Assembly (NCBI GenBank): GCA_002392765.1
Contig: DGHT01000045.1
Location: 1 to 64,000 of the forward strand
Direction: 5' to 3'
Length of the DNA: 64,000 nt
DNA from: Verrucomicrobia bacterium UBA3841
GTDB lineage: Bacteria > Verrucomicrobiota > Kiritimatiellia > RFP12 > UBA1067
Shown: positions 48,786 through 57,021 of the stretch, piece after piece
Position numbering within the stretch: the stretch's first letter is position 1
Layout: every line of letters begins with the position of its first letter
The notes under the pieces: generated by a model
The model's database searches: none
Told to the model about the DNA's origin: nothing
Seen by the model: the letters and a program-made list of their open reading frames with translations, nothing else
Translations under genes and position numbers: made by a program

Positions 48786-51082
48786 AAACCTCCCTTCGCA
48801 CTTCCGCGCGACGGCACCTTCGCGACCTCGCGCATGATTTCCTCATTGCGACGGAGCGGGACGCTCCATCCCCTTGATGTCACCGCCGCGACGGCGCGGA
48901 TGATTCTCGCTGCGCACTTTCGAAGATCCTCGCGGCGCACTTTGCCGCGCACGACCGCCTCGTACAAGTCGTCTATTTCGTCCGGCACGCCGGGCATGAC
49001 AAGATCGTTCCCCGCCTGCGGATGCTCCAGCTTGTCCGAGACGCACCACCAGTCCGTCATGACGATGCCGCCGAACCCCCATTCGCCGCGCAAAATGCCG
49101 TCTACGAGACGCCTGTCCGCAGCGGGCCATTTTTCCCCTACGCGGTTGTAGGACGTCATTACCGCGAACGGCGACGACTTCGCGACCGCTATTTCAAACG
49201 GTCTCAGATATATTTCCCTGAGCGTACGCTCGTCGACCGCGGATACGGTCTCGCGTCTGTGCGATTCCTGATTGTTGCAGCAGAAATGCTTCACTACGGC
49301 GTACCGTCCCGACGGCGATCCGTCATCGCGCGTCTGCACGCCGCGCACGACGGCCGCGGCCATTTCCCCGGCGAGCAGAGGATCTTCCGAAAAATATTCG
49401 AACAACCTTCCGCAAAGCGGATTCCTGTGGATGTTCACGCCCGGCGCCAGTATGACGTCCACGCCCGCCTTCTCCATGTCGCGCGAGAGCATCCTGCCGA
49501 ATTTCACGGCGGCGGAAAGGTCCCAGGTCTGCGCTATCGCGGTTTCGCTCGGCCACTGGAACATCTCCATCGCCGCGGCGGACGGCCTGTCCGAACCGAA
49601 TGGCGCAAGCCTCACTCCGGCTGGTCCGTCCGCCAGCACGACGGGCGCGCACCCGAAACGCGGCGGAAGGCGTATTTCCGCCGCCTCGCCTTCGACGGCG
49701 CCGCCGGACGCGCCTCCCGCCCACGCCCTGTCGCCCGCCGGAAAGCCGTTGACGATCTGCGCAAGTTCGCGGTCGTCAAGCGACGCCTCGGGATCCTGAA
49801 TGCGCGCGCCACCGGCGGTTTGCTCTGCAAACGGGCGGGCCGCCCGTTCTACGGCGCCGGGGGCGCGATAGGCGGTTGCATCGATCTCCTCCGTTTCGAA
49901 ACGGAACGCCTCGCGGAGCGACGCGGCGGTATCGCCGATAGAGACCGTCCATGCGTCAGCCGGCACTTTCCACGCGCCGCACCCCGCGTCGTACGATGCA
50001 AAACCCCTCAAATCGAAGGAAAGATCGACATTCACGCAGGCACCGGGGGCGATCTCGCGCGTCTTGGCAAACGCGCAAAGGACGGCGGCAGGCTCCGTCT
50101 GCGGACACCTTCCGCTTCGGGACAGATACGCCTGCACGACATGGCGTCCGGCGCGGCGTCCGGTGTTTTCCACATCGGCCGAAACGCGCACGACGGTTCC
50201 GTCCAGCGAACCGCCGCGAGGAGCGACCGAAAAACCAGTGTACGAAAGTCCGTGTCCGAAAGGATAGCGGACCTTGTCCGGCCGGTCGCAAAAATACCTG
50301 TAGCCGACAAGCAGGCCCTCGCTGTACGGAACTTCGAACGAACCGAAATATCTGCGCGCCGGACAATCGCGGTACGCCGCCCACGTATCGACAGTCCTGC
50401 CCGACGGATTCACCGTCCCCGAAAGGACGCGCGCGATCGAAACGCCGGACGCTTCCCCGAGAAGCGGCGCGTAGAGAAGCGCTCCGACGCGATGTCTGTC
50501 CATAAACGAAACATCCATCGCGCCGCAGGCGTTCAAGACGACCGCGACCTTTTCGAACCTCCTGCAGGCGAGGCGCACGAGACGCTCCTCTTCCCTGTGA
50601 AGACGGAACGATCCTCCGCGATCCTTGCGGTCGGCGGATTCGCCGGACATCCTGCCGACGACGACAACGGCGGTTGCATCCCGCGAAACCTCCGCTGCGA
50701 GCGCATCGAAAACGGCGTCGGGCATTGAAGGCTCCGGAATGCGTTCTGTCCACTTCCACCAATCGCAATTCAGCCGCGCGAACTTGCGCCGCACCGCAAG
50801 AAGGTTCCCGGAATAGAAACCGTCGAAAGAACGTGCGATCGCAACGCCCTCCGCCTTCAACCCTTCGACGCAGGAAACCGGCCGCGAAAAAGGTTTGTCT
50901 CCGCTGCCCCATCCCATTCTGACGCCGAAATAGGCCGAAATCCCCAGAAGAACAACCCCGGAGCCCGGCGTCAAAGGAAGAATCCCGCCGCGATTGTCCA
51001 GCAGGACGATTCCGTCCGCGCCGAGAGATGCCGCGAAATCCATTCTGCCGTCGGCGGGCTTTGAAGTGTCGGGGCGGATCAT
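48782..51082 (-). CDS. Circularly permuted GH3 beta-glucosidase-like enzyme
   Basis: 766 residues from ATG 51082 (ATGA overlap with the prepilin peptidase). The usual C-terminal alpha/beta sandwich comes first (LLDNRGGILPL, VVVVGRMSGES and VLSGTVNPSGRTVDTWA), then an FN3-like domain (YPFGHGLSYTGF), and the catalytic barrel follows (about 430-766; VDVILAPGVNIHRNPLCGRL, YAVVKHFCCNNQE, nucleophile Asp in IVMTDWW about 678). This order is known for some ruminal GH3 enzymes. No signal peptide. The final residues (SRGWSVPLRRNEE) are encoded by a copy of the GGAGCGGGACGCTCC repeat. Confidence 0.9.
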   Translation of the reverse strand: MIRPDTSKPADGRMDFAASLGADGIVLLDNRGGILPLTPGSGVVLLGISAYFGVRMGWGSGDKPFSRPVSCVEGLKAEGVAIARSFDGFYSGNLLAVRRKFARLNCDWWKWTERIPEPSMPDAVFDALAAEVSRDATAVVVVGRMSGESADRKDRGGSFRLHREEERLVRLACRRFEKVAVVLNACGAMDVSFMDRHRVGALLYAPLLGEASGVSIARVLSGTVNPSGRTVDTWAAYRDCPARRYFGSFEVPYSEGLLVGYRYFCDRPDKVRYPFGHGLSYTGFSVAPRGGSLDGTVVRVSADVENTGRRAGRHVVQAYLSRSGRCPQTEPAAVLCAFAKTREIAPGACVNVDLSFDLRGFASYDAGCGAWKVPADAWTVSIGDTAASLREAFRFETEEIDATAYRAPGAVERAARPFAEQTAGGARIQDPEASLDDRELAQIVNGFPAGDRAWAGGASGGAVEGEAAEIRLPPRFGCAPVVLADGPAGVRLAPFGSDRPSAAAMEMFQWPSETAIAQTWDLSAAVKFGRMLSRDMEKAGVDVILAPGVNIHRNPLCGRLFEYFSEDPLLAGEMAAAVVRGVQTRDDGSPSGRYAVVKHFCCNNQESHRRETVSAVDERTLREIYLRPFEIAVAKSSPFAVMTSYNRVGEKWPAADRRLVDGILRGEWGFGGIVMTDWWCVSDKLEHPQAGNDLVMPGVPDEIDDLYEAVVRGKVRREDLRKCAARIIRAVAAVTSRGWSVPLRRNEEIMREVAKVPSRGSAKGGL
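48850..48882. repeat. GGAGCGGGACGCTCC repeat inside GH3 3' end
   Basis: ACGGAGCGGGACGCTCCATC matches the palindromic module at 1345 and in the two-hairpin repeats, yet here it lies in frame near the GH3 C-terminus. Confidence 0.75.
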
Positions 51083-51915
51083 GGTCCGAATCCGAGAAAT
51101 CCCAGATACCAGGACGCCAGCTCCGGCCCGCGGAACATCCAGACAAGCGACCCCAGACAGATATAAGGCCCGAAAGGTATTTCCGCGAACGAGCCGAATT
51201 TCGTCTTGGACAGCGCGATCGCCGAAAGGCCGACCGCAGATCCCGCTATGGAAGAGATTATGATCACCGCGACGGTCGCAACCGGTCCCTGCAGCGCGCC
51301 CACGGCGCCGAGAAGAAGAACGTCGCCCATCCCCATCGCCTCCCGGCGGAAGGCGAGAGTGCCGAGAAACCTCACGAGCCAGAGCGAGCCGAAACCGGCG
51401 GCGGCGCCCAAGAGCGAAGTCAGAGGCTTGATGAAAAACGCACTCCCGTCCGGCGGCGGAAGAGACACGCCGCAAAACGCTCCGGCGGCCCAAAAAGAAA
51501 CGGAAACGGCGATGCCGTACACCATGCCGCCGACAGTAACGAAATCGGGCAGCAGCTTGTGGTCGAAATCTATGAACGAGCCGGTTATCATGAGCGAAAT
51601 CCAAACCCATGCGAGCGGTGCGAAAATTCCGTAGCGCCAGAACGCGGCGGCGAAAAGCGCGCCGCCGAGAATCTCCACGAAAAGATATCGCGGAGAAATC
51701 GGTTCGCCGCAGTTCGCGCACCTGCCCCTGAGCGCCAGCCACGAAAGGATGGGGACGTTCTGCCACCAGCGGATCGTCGCGCCGCACTTAGGACAGTGCG
51801 AGCGCGGCGAAATGATCGACTCGCCGCGCGGCACGCGCCAGACCACCACGTTCAGGAACGAGGCGATCGTCGCGCCGAACGCAAAGGATATAACGTAGAA
51901 GGGCGCGTACATCAT
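51079..51915 (-). CDS. Type IV prepilin peptidase/methyltransferase
   Basis: 278 residues from ATG 51915 (ATGA overlap with the amidase). The cytosolic zinc loop has paired cysteines (SHCPKCGATIRWWQNVPILS and GRCANCGEPISPRY). The catalytic aspartates are in ITGSFIDFDHKLLPD and MGMGDVLLLGAVGAL (GxGD), with multiple spans. It cleaves and N-methylates type IV pilin-like or type II secretion pseudopilin leaders at the inner membrane. No pilin gene is in the window. Confidence 0.93.
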   Translation of the reverse strand: MMYAPFYVISFAFGATIASFLNVVVWRVPRGESIISPRSHCPKCGATIRWWQNVPILSWLALRGRCANCGEPISPRYLFVEILGGALFAAAFWRYGIFAPLAWVWISLMITGSFIDFDHKLLPDFVTVGGMVYGIAVSVSFWAAGAFCGVSLPPPDGSAFFIKPLTSLLGAAAGFGSLWLVRFLGTLAFRREAMGMGDVLLLGAVGALQGPVATVAVIIISSIAGSAVGLSAIALSKTKFGSFAEIPFGPYICLGSLVWMFRGPELASWYLGFLGFGP

Positions 51916-52853
51916 TCGCGCTTTCCGGCGGGCGGCGGCGTCCGGCACCATTCGTCGATGCCCTGCGCTATCGCCTCGCCTATGCGCTTGCGGCGCTTCC
52001 AGTCCCAGATGGCCTCTTCGCCTTCCGGAGTGGTTATGAAGTCGGTCTCGACGAGACAGCTCGGCACTTCTGGATTTCTCGTCACCGCGAAATTGGCGTG
52101 CAGGACGCCGCTAGACGGGATGTCGCCTTCGAGTTCGGCCGCCATCTTCCCGGAAACGGCCTTCGCGAGAGCCTCGCCTATCGGATTCCAGGCGTAGACG
52201 GCGGTATACCGGACCTTGCGGGGATCCGAATTGCAGGCCGTCGCATTGTGGTGGATCGACACGAACGCATCGGCCTCGCCTTCGCACGCGCTCCTGGGGC
52301 GCTCTGTCAGCACGAGCGGGACGTCGGAGTCGCGCGTCATCTCGACGCGGTAGCCCATGTTTGTGAGAGCGACGACGACTTCCCGCGCCAGACGGAGGTT
52401 CGCCTCCTTTTCGAAAAATCCGTGGGGACTGACGGCGCCCGTGTCGGCCGGTCCGCCGTGTCCGGGGTCTACGACGATCAGGATGTCGGACGGCGCCTTG
52501 CCCGAAGGATGGACGCGGGGCTCGTCCTTGGCGTATTCGAGTTTCGTCCACTTCTTCTCGCGCGCCGCGGTCTTGTTCACCGGCAGCGGCTTCGGCTTCT
52601 GTTCGACACGGACCGTCACGTTCGTCTTTACATCCCCGGCCACGATCTCTATCTGGTTCTCGCCGGAAACGACATCGACCATCGTCACCCATCCGCCGGT
52701 GCGGTACACGGACACTTCCCTGCCCTGGACGGTTATCGTCTGGGTGCCCCGCGGAACCGCACCCGACATGTAGGTCGAATCGACCGGCGGAAGAACCTGT
52801 CCGGGTTTCGGGAACGCGACTGAAACCGCGAGCATCAGCGGCGCGACGGTCAT
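51912..52853 (-). CDS. N-acetylmuramoyl-L-alanine amidase (Amidase_3)
   Basis: 313 residues with a signal-like N-terminus (MTVAPLMLAVSVAF). An SH3/SPOR-like beta region (about 30-85) precedes the catalytic domain with zinc ligands in VVDPGHGG, FFEKEANL and VSIHHNA and the late Glu in CLVETDF. It cuts the bond between muramic acid and stem peptide in the periplasm, acting in cell separation or turnover. The ATGA start overlaps the stop of thrH-like gene. Confidence 0.92.
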   Translation of the reverse strand: MTVAPLMLAVSVAFPKPGQVLPPVDSTYMSGAVPRGTQTITVQGREVSVYRTGGWVTMVDVVSGENQIEIVAGDVKTNVTVRVEQKPKPLPVNKTAAREKKWTKLEYAKDEPRVHPSGKAPSDILIVVDPGHGGPADTGAVSPHGFFEKEANLRLAREVVVALTNMGYRVEMTRDSDVPLVLTERPRSACEGEADAFVSIHHNATACNSDPRKVRYTAVYAWNPIGEALAKAVSGKMAAELEGDIPSSGVLHANFAVTRNPEVPSCLVETDFITTPEGEEAIWDWKRRKRIGEAIAQGIDEWCRTPPPAGKRE

Positions 52854-53452
52854 TTGTCCATGCTCCTGAAAATGGCCGCAAGGAAATCGTCGTACGTCTC
52901 GAACGCGGGGATGTCGGGATTGGCCGCCTTGATCTCGGGAGTGGACCTGAAAAGGAAGCCGGCCTTCGAAGCGCGGATCATGGCGAGGTCGTTGTAGCTG
53001 TCGCCGGCGGCGATCGTATCGAACCCGCAGCTCTGGAGGGCGCGCACGGTGGTGAGCTTCGATTGCGGACAGCGCATCTTGTAGCCGGTCACGCGTCCGT
53101 CCTTCACGACTAGCGAATTGCAGAAAATCGCAGGCCAGTTGAGCTTGCGCATCAGCGGACGCGAGAACTGGTCGAACGTGTCGGAAAGTATGAGCACCTG
53201 CGTTCTCTCGCGCAGTTGGTCGAGAAATTCCTCCGCGCCGATCAGCGGACGCATCGACGATATGACATCCTGTATCTGCTTGAGTCCGAAACCGTGTTTA
53301 TCGAGAAGATCGATGCGGTAGTGCATCAACTTGTCGTAGTCGGGCTCGTCGCGCGTCGTTCTCCTGAAGTCCGGGATTCCCGTGGCTTCGGCGAACGCTA
53401 TCCAGATTTCAGGCACGAGAACGCCTTCAAGATCGAGACATACTATTTCCAT
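52850..53452 (-). CDS. thrH: ThrH-like phosphoserine phosphatase/homoserine phosphotransferase
   Basis: 200 residues from ATG 53452 (GAGGAAG upstream). HAD motif I is CLDLEGVLVPEIW (Glu replaces the second Asp, a ThrH trait), motif II VLILSDTF, motif III Lys in CPQSKLTTV and motif IV AAGDSYNDLAM. ThrH dephosphorylates phosphoserine and can phosphorylate homoserine. It is in the middle of the long operon. Confidence 0.88.
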   Translation of the reverse strand: MEIVCLDLEGVLVPEIWIAFAEATGIPDFRRTTRDEPDYDKLMHYRIDLLDKHGFGLKQIQDVISSMRPLIGAEEFLDQLRERTQVLILSDTFDQFSRPLMRKLNWPAIFCNSLVVKDGRVTGYKMRCPQSKLTTVRALQSCGFDTIAAGDSYNDLAMIRASKAGFLFRSTPEIKAANPDIPAFETYDDFLAAIFRSMDK

Positions 53453-53481
53453 TTTATCTTCCTCTTTCGCTTTCCGGGTTT

Positions 53482-54549
53482 TCAGAAACGGGGTTTTTCG
53501 CTTTTGGACACGACTTCGCATCCGTTTTCCGTGACAAACACGAGATCTTCGATCCTCACGCCGAGATTGCCTTCCAGATAGACGCCGGGTTCGATCGTCA
53601 CCGTCATGCCGGGCTTCAGGACTGTTTTCGAGCGCTTTGCGGCCGCGGGGGCTTCGTGTATGTCGATGCCGACGCCGTGTCCGAGCGAGTGTCCGAACGC
53701 TTTCCCGAATCCGTTCTTCTCAAGGAAGGACCTCGCAGCGCGGTCGAGCGCGCCTGCCGTCATGCCCGGCTTCAGGGCCTTGATCGCGCGCTCGTTGGCC
53801 TCGAGGACGAGGGAATAGACCTTCTTGTAGAGCCGCGACGGACGGTCCGGCAGGATGTTTCTCGTCATGTCGGAACAATATCCGCCGAGTTTCACGCCCA
53901 TATCGACGAGAACCGGCTCCTTGCCGTTCCATACGGTCGAATCCGGCACATGGTGGCACTCCGCCGCGTTCTTTCCGACGCAAACGATCGTCTCGAACGC
54001 CTCGCCGTCCCCTCTTTCGATCATCAGCTTCTTTATCTCGCGCGCCATGTCCTTTTCCGTCATGCCCGGAGAGAAACGTTTCTGCGCCTCGGCCCATATT
54101 TCGTCGTTGAGGAGAACGGCCGCCCTGATTTTTTCAAGTTCCTCCGGCGTCTTCTCCATTCTCAGGTCGAGAATGCTCTGGAGCACGTCGACCAGTTCTG
54201 CCTTCGGAAACGCTTTCTTGAGCGTCAGGTATTTCGAATACGGCACGGAAGATTCGAATCCGATTTTGGCGAACGCCCTCGCGCCGGACGGGAAAGGCTT
54301 CTTGCCGTTGAACTTCTTGATGTCGCCCGTCTTGAGCCACGGAGCCGTGCGGTTGACGCTCGCCGTATATCTGAAATCGGTGTAGAACACGACGGACCGC
54401 GGCGTCACGAACAGACACGCGTTGTCGCAGTCGACCCCCGTAAGGCTCATGACGTTCGACTGTCCGGACACGACCGCCGCGTCCAGTCCCTTGTCTGCGA
54501 CGGCGGCGGAGAACGCCGCCAGTCTTTTCCCGAATGGATTATTCTTCAT
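53482..54549 (-). CDS. M24 Xaa-Pro aminopeptidase
   Basis: 355 residues (AAGGAGG upstream). An N-terminal creatinase-like domain (VSGQSNVMSLTGVDCDNACL) is followed by the pita-bread fold with metal ligands in PVLVDMGVKLGGYCSDMTRN (two Asp), FGHSLGHGVGIDIHEAP (His), TIEPGVYL (Glu) and VRIEDLVFV (Glu). It removes N-terminal residues before proline in the cytosol. It follows the M20 gene by 33 nt, making a peptide-utilisation pair. Confidence 0.93.
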   Translation of the reverse strand: MKNNPFGKRLAAFSAAVADKGLDAAVVSGQSNVMSLTGVDCDNACLFVTPRSVVFYTDFRYTASVNRTAPWLKTGDIKKFNGKKPFPSGARAFAKIGFESSVPYSKYLTLKKAFPKAELVDVLQSILDLRMEKTPEELEKIRAAVLLNDEIWAEAQKRFSPGMTEKDMAREIKKLMIERGDGEAFETIVCVGKNAAECHHVPDSTVWNGKEPVLVDMGVKLGGYCSDMTRNILPDRPSRLYKKVYSLVLEANERAIKALKPGMTAGALDRAARSFLEKNGFGKAFGHSLGHGVGIDIHEAPAAAKRSKTVLKPGMTVTIEPGVYLEGNLGVRIEDLVFVTENGCEVVSKSEKPRF

Positions 54550-54582
54550 TTTCGGATCCTCCTTGAAACCGTTCCACCGCGC

Positions 54583-55926
54583 CTAGAGCGCGGCGAGAAT
54601 CTTCTGCGCCCATTCGCGGGCGCGCGCAAACTGGCCGGCCGAATAGCTTTCGTTCGGCGAATGTATCCTGTCCTCCGTCTGGCCCCACCCTACGATAAGC
54701 GGAGCTGCGCCGGAAACCTCCTTGAGGACGGACACGACCGGTATCGACGCCCCGTCCCACACGAACGCGGGTCCGCGCGGATCCATTTGCGAAAGAACGT
54801 CCTGCGCAAGCCTGAAAAGCGGAGATGAAAGAGGCAGCCTGAAACCGCCGGCGCCGGGCGTCCAGTCCTCTATCGCCATTTTCATACCGCGCGGCACGCG
54901 CGATTCGAGATGGCGGCGCACCGCATCCATCGAGCCGGCGGGGGTCTGTCCGGGAACGAGACGCATCGAAATCTTCGCGAGCGCCGCGCACGGGATGACC
55001 GTCTTCGCGCCGGGGCCGCCGTAGCCGGAATGGATGCCGTTCACTTCGATCGTCGGCTCGAACGATCCGCGCTGGGAGACCGTCTTGCCGAGCTGTCCGC
55101 CGGCCGGTTCGCAGCCGATGTCGGCGGCGACGGCCTCGTCTCCGCCGTAAAACGCCTCCGCGAGTCTGCGCTCTTCATGCTCGGGCGGAATCGCGCCGTC
55201 GCAAAAACCGAATACGGCGATCGACCCGTCCGGGTTGTGGAGGGACGCGACGAGTTCGGCAATCCCCTGCGCGGCGTTCGGCGCTATGCCGCCGTACTCG
55301 CCGGAATGCAGATCGCGCGATGCCGCGGACAGTCTGATCGTGAAATGGCTCACTCCGCGCAGCCCTGCGACAATGGCGGGACGCATGTCCGGCGCGGCGG
55401 AAGTGTCGCACACCAGAAGGACGTCGGCCGCGAGCTCCCTGCGCATTTCGGGCGCCATCGCGCAGAGCGCCGCGCTGCCGGACTCCTCCTGCCCTTCGAG
55501 GACTATCTTGACCGTCGGCTTCTCTCCGGGCGTTTCCAGGTAGTCGCGCATTCCAAGGAGGAACGCGAAGAACTGCCCCTTGTCATCCTGGGCTCCGCGG
55601 CAGTACACCCGCTCCCCGTCGACGACAGGTTCGAACGGCGGCGTGCGCCACTCGTCTGCGGGGTCGGCGGGCTGGACGTCGTAGTGCCCGTAAAAGAGAA
55701 CCGTCGGACGGCCTTCGCCGCCTTTCCTCTCAGCGACGACCACCGGCGGCGCAGCCTTGCCGTCCTTCACGTCCGGCATCGCCAGACGCACGGCGAACCC
55801 GGCGGAGGAAAGCCATTCCTTCAGAAACACCGCGCATTTCGCGCACTCGCCGAGCCTCGACGGATCGGCGCCCACGCTCTCGAAACGCAGCAGTTTGAAA
55901 TACTCTTCGGGGAAATCCACGTGCAT
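54583..55926 (-). CDS. M20-family dipeptidase
   Basis: 447 residues from ATG 55926; GTG 55920 is an alternative with better spacing from AGGAGG. Metal and catalytic motifs: FYGHYDVQPADP (His and Asp), YCRGAQDDKGQ (Asp), VLEGQEESGS (Glu pair) and RDLHSGEYGG, with a lid domain about 190-320 and final HSPNESYS (His). It hydrolyses dipeptides with a dinuclear zinc centre. Cytosolic; paired with the M24 peptidase. Confidence 0.93.
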   Translation of the reverse strand: MHVDFPEEYFKLLRFESVGADPSRLGECAKCAVFLKEWLSSAGFAVRLAMPDVKDGKAAPPVVVAERKGGEGRPTVLFYGHYDVQPADPADEWRTPPFEPVVDGERVYCRGAQDDKGQFFAFLLGMRDYLETPGEKPTVKIVLEGQEESGSAALCAMAPEMRRELAADVLLVCDTSAAPDMRPAIVAGLRGVSHFTIRLSAASRDLHSGEYGGIAPNAAQGIAELVASLHNPDGSIAVFGFCDGAIPPEHEERRLAEAFYGGDEAVAADIGCEPAGGQLGKTVSQRGSFEPTIEVNGIHSGYGGPGAKTVIPCAALAKISMRLVPGQTPAGSMDAVRRHLESRVPRGMKMAIEDWTPGAGGFRLPLSSPLFRLAQDVLSQMDPRGPAFVWDGASIPVVSVLKEVSGAAPLIVGWGQTEDRIHSPNESYSAGQFARAREWAQKILAAL

Positions 55927-55942
55927 CCTCCTGTTCCGGCGG

Positions 55943-56419
55943 TCAGCGCCCTTTCTTCCCGCCGGAATTTTCGGCGAAAAGGATTTTTCCGACACCCTGC
56001 CCTTTGGCTATTTCGGCAAGTTTCATAAGTTCTCCGCCCTTGACGCGCCTGTCGGCAAGGACAAGCAGGGCGGGCTTCTCCGCCGCGGACGCCCTTCGCG
56101 CCAGCAGCGCAGTGAACTCCTCCATCTGGCGTTCGTCGTCGAACACGTATCTCGTGTCGTCGAAAAAGACGAGCGTACCCTGGGAGGCGGGGACCATCAA
56201 GACGGACATGGTCGTGTCGGCGACATCGCCCACGGACCCTTCGGGCAGATTGAACGCGACGCCTTCGCGTCCCGTCAGCGTTCCGCTCATCGCCCATATC
56301 GTCATCGACAGGATCCCGAGCGAAATCCAAGGAGCCAGCATCGCCGCCGTCCTCAGCCAGGACGGACACGGATCCGTCCCGGATCTTGCGTGGATGGCAG
56401 ACCATCCCCAGCGGTTCAT
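55943..56419 (-). CDS. ExbD/TolR-like biopolymer transport protein
   Basis: 158 residues. One membrane span (WISLGILSMTIWAMSG) near residue 30, then a periplasmic domain with the TolR pattern (NLPEGSVGDVADTTMSVLMV and ALLVLADRRVKGGELMKLAE). ATGA overlap with the TolQ/ExbB-like gene; together they convert proton-motive force into envelope work. The usual Asp in the membrane span is not obvious, which may indicate an atypical motor. Confidence 0.82.
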   Translation of the reverse strand: MNRWGWSAIHARSGTDPCPSWLRTAAMLAPWISLGILSMTIWAMSGTLTGREGVAFNLPEGSVGDVADTTMSVLMVPASQGTLVFFDDTRYVFDDERQMEEFTALLARRASAAEKPALLVLADRRVKGGELMKLAEIAKGQGVGKILFAENSGGKKGR

Positions 56420-57021
56420 ACGCGAGACTCCTTCGACATGATGTAGCCGATGATTTCCGTAGCCGCCGCCTCAAGCTCCGTCACGAGCCTGTCCATTTTC
56501 AGTCTGAGCGTGGCGTACATGACGGCGACCGGTATCGCGACGGCCACGCCCGCCGCCGCGTCGACCATCGCGGAGAGCGCCGGCATGATGAGTTCCGTGC
56601 GCGGCACTATGTCGTACCGGCTGACGGCCGCGACGACTTTCACGAACCCTGCAAACGTTCCGAGAAGCCCGATCAGAGGGGCTATGTGCCCTATCACCGA
56701 AATAGCCGCGATGCGCCTTTCCAAACGGCTCACCTCGGCGCGCCCCTGGGCGTCAACCGCCTCCCTCAAGGCATGGACAGACCCCTTCCTGTGGCGGATG
56801 GCGCAGGCGGCGACGTTTGCCACAGGCACGGGAGTGTCGGCGCATATCGCCAGCGCCTCGTTCTCGTTCCCCCCGGAAAGCACGTTTATAACGCCCTTCA
56901 GAAAATCCTGCCAGTCGATCTGCGACCGCCTGAGTTCGACAAGCCTCCCGAAAAACATGACAAGCGCCGCCACCGCCATCGCGCAAAGCAGCCAGAACAC
57001 CGGATCGCGAAAATCGATCAT
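56416..57021 (-). CDS. ExbB/TolQ/MotA-family proton channel
   Basis: 201 residues from ATG 57021. Three spans: FWLLCAMAVAALVMFFGRLV, IGHIAPLIGLLGTFAGFVKV (the conserved PLxGLLGTxxG motif) and MVDAAAGVAVAIPVAVMYAT. It forms the pentameric inner-membrane channel driving an ExbD/TolR partner, the next gene. It is coupled by ATGA to the TPR gene upstream. Confidence 0.92.
   Translation of the reverse strand: MIDFRDPVFWLLCAMAVAALVMFFGRLVELRRSQIDWQDFLKGVINVLSGGNENEALAICADTPVPVANVAACAIRHRKGSVHALREAVDAQGRAEVSRLERRIAAISVIGHIAPLIGLLGTFAGFVKVVAAVSRYDIVPRTELIMPALSAMVDAAAGVAVAIPVAVMYATLRLKMDRLVTELEAAATEIIGYIMSKESRV

Noticed and set aside
51083..51787. N-terminal extension of the GH3 frame
   Set aside because: It is antisense-free shadow coding over the prepilin peptidase; the ATGA start at 51082 fits the domain boundary.
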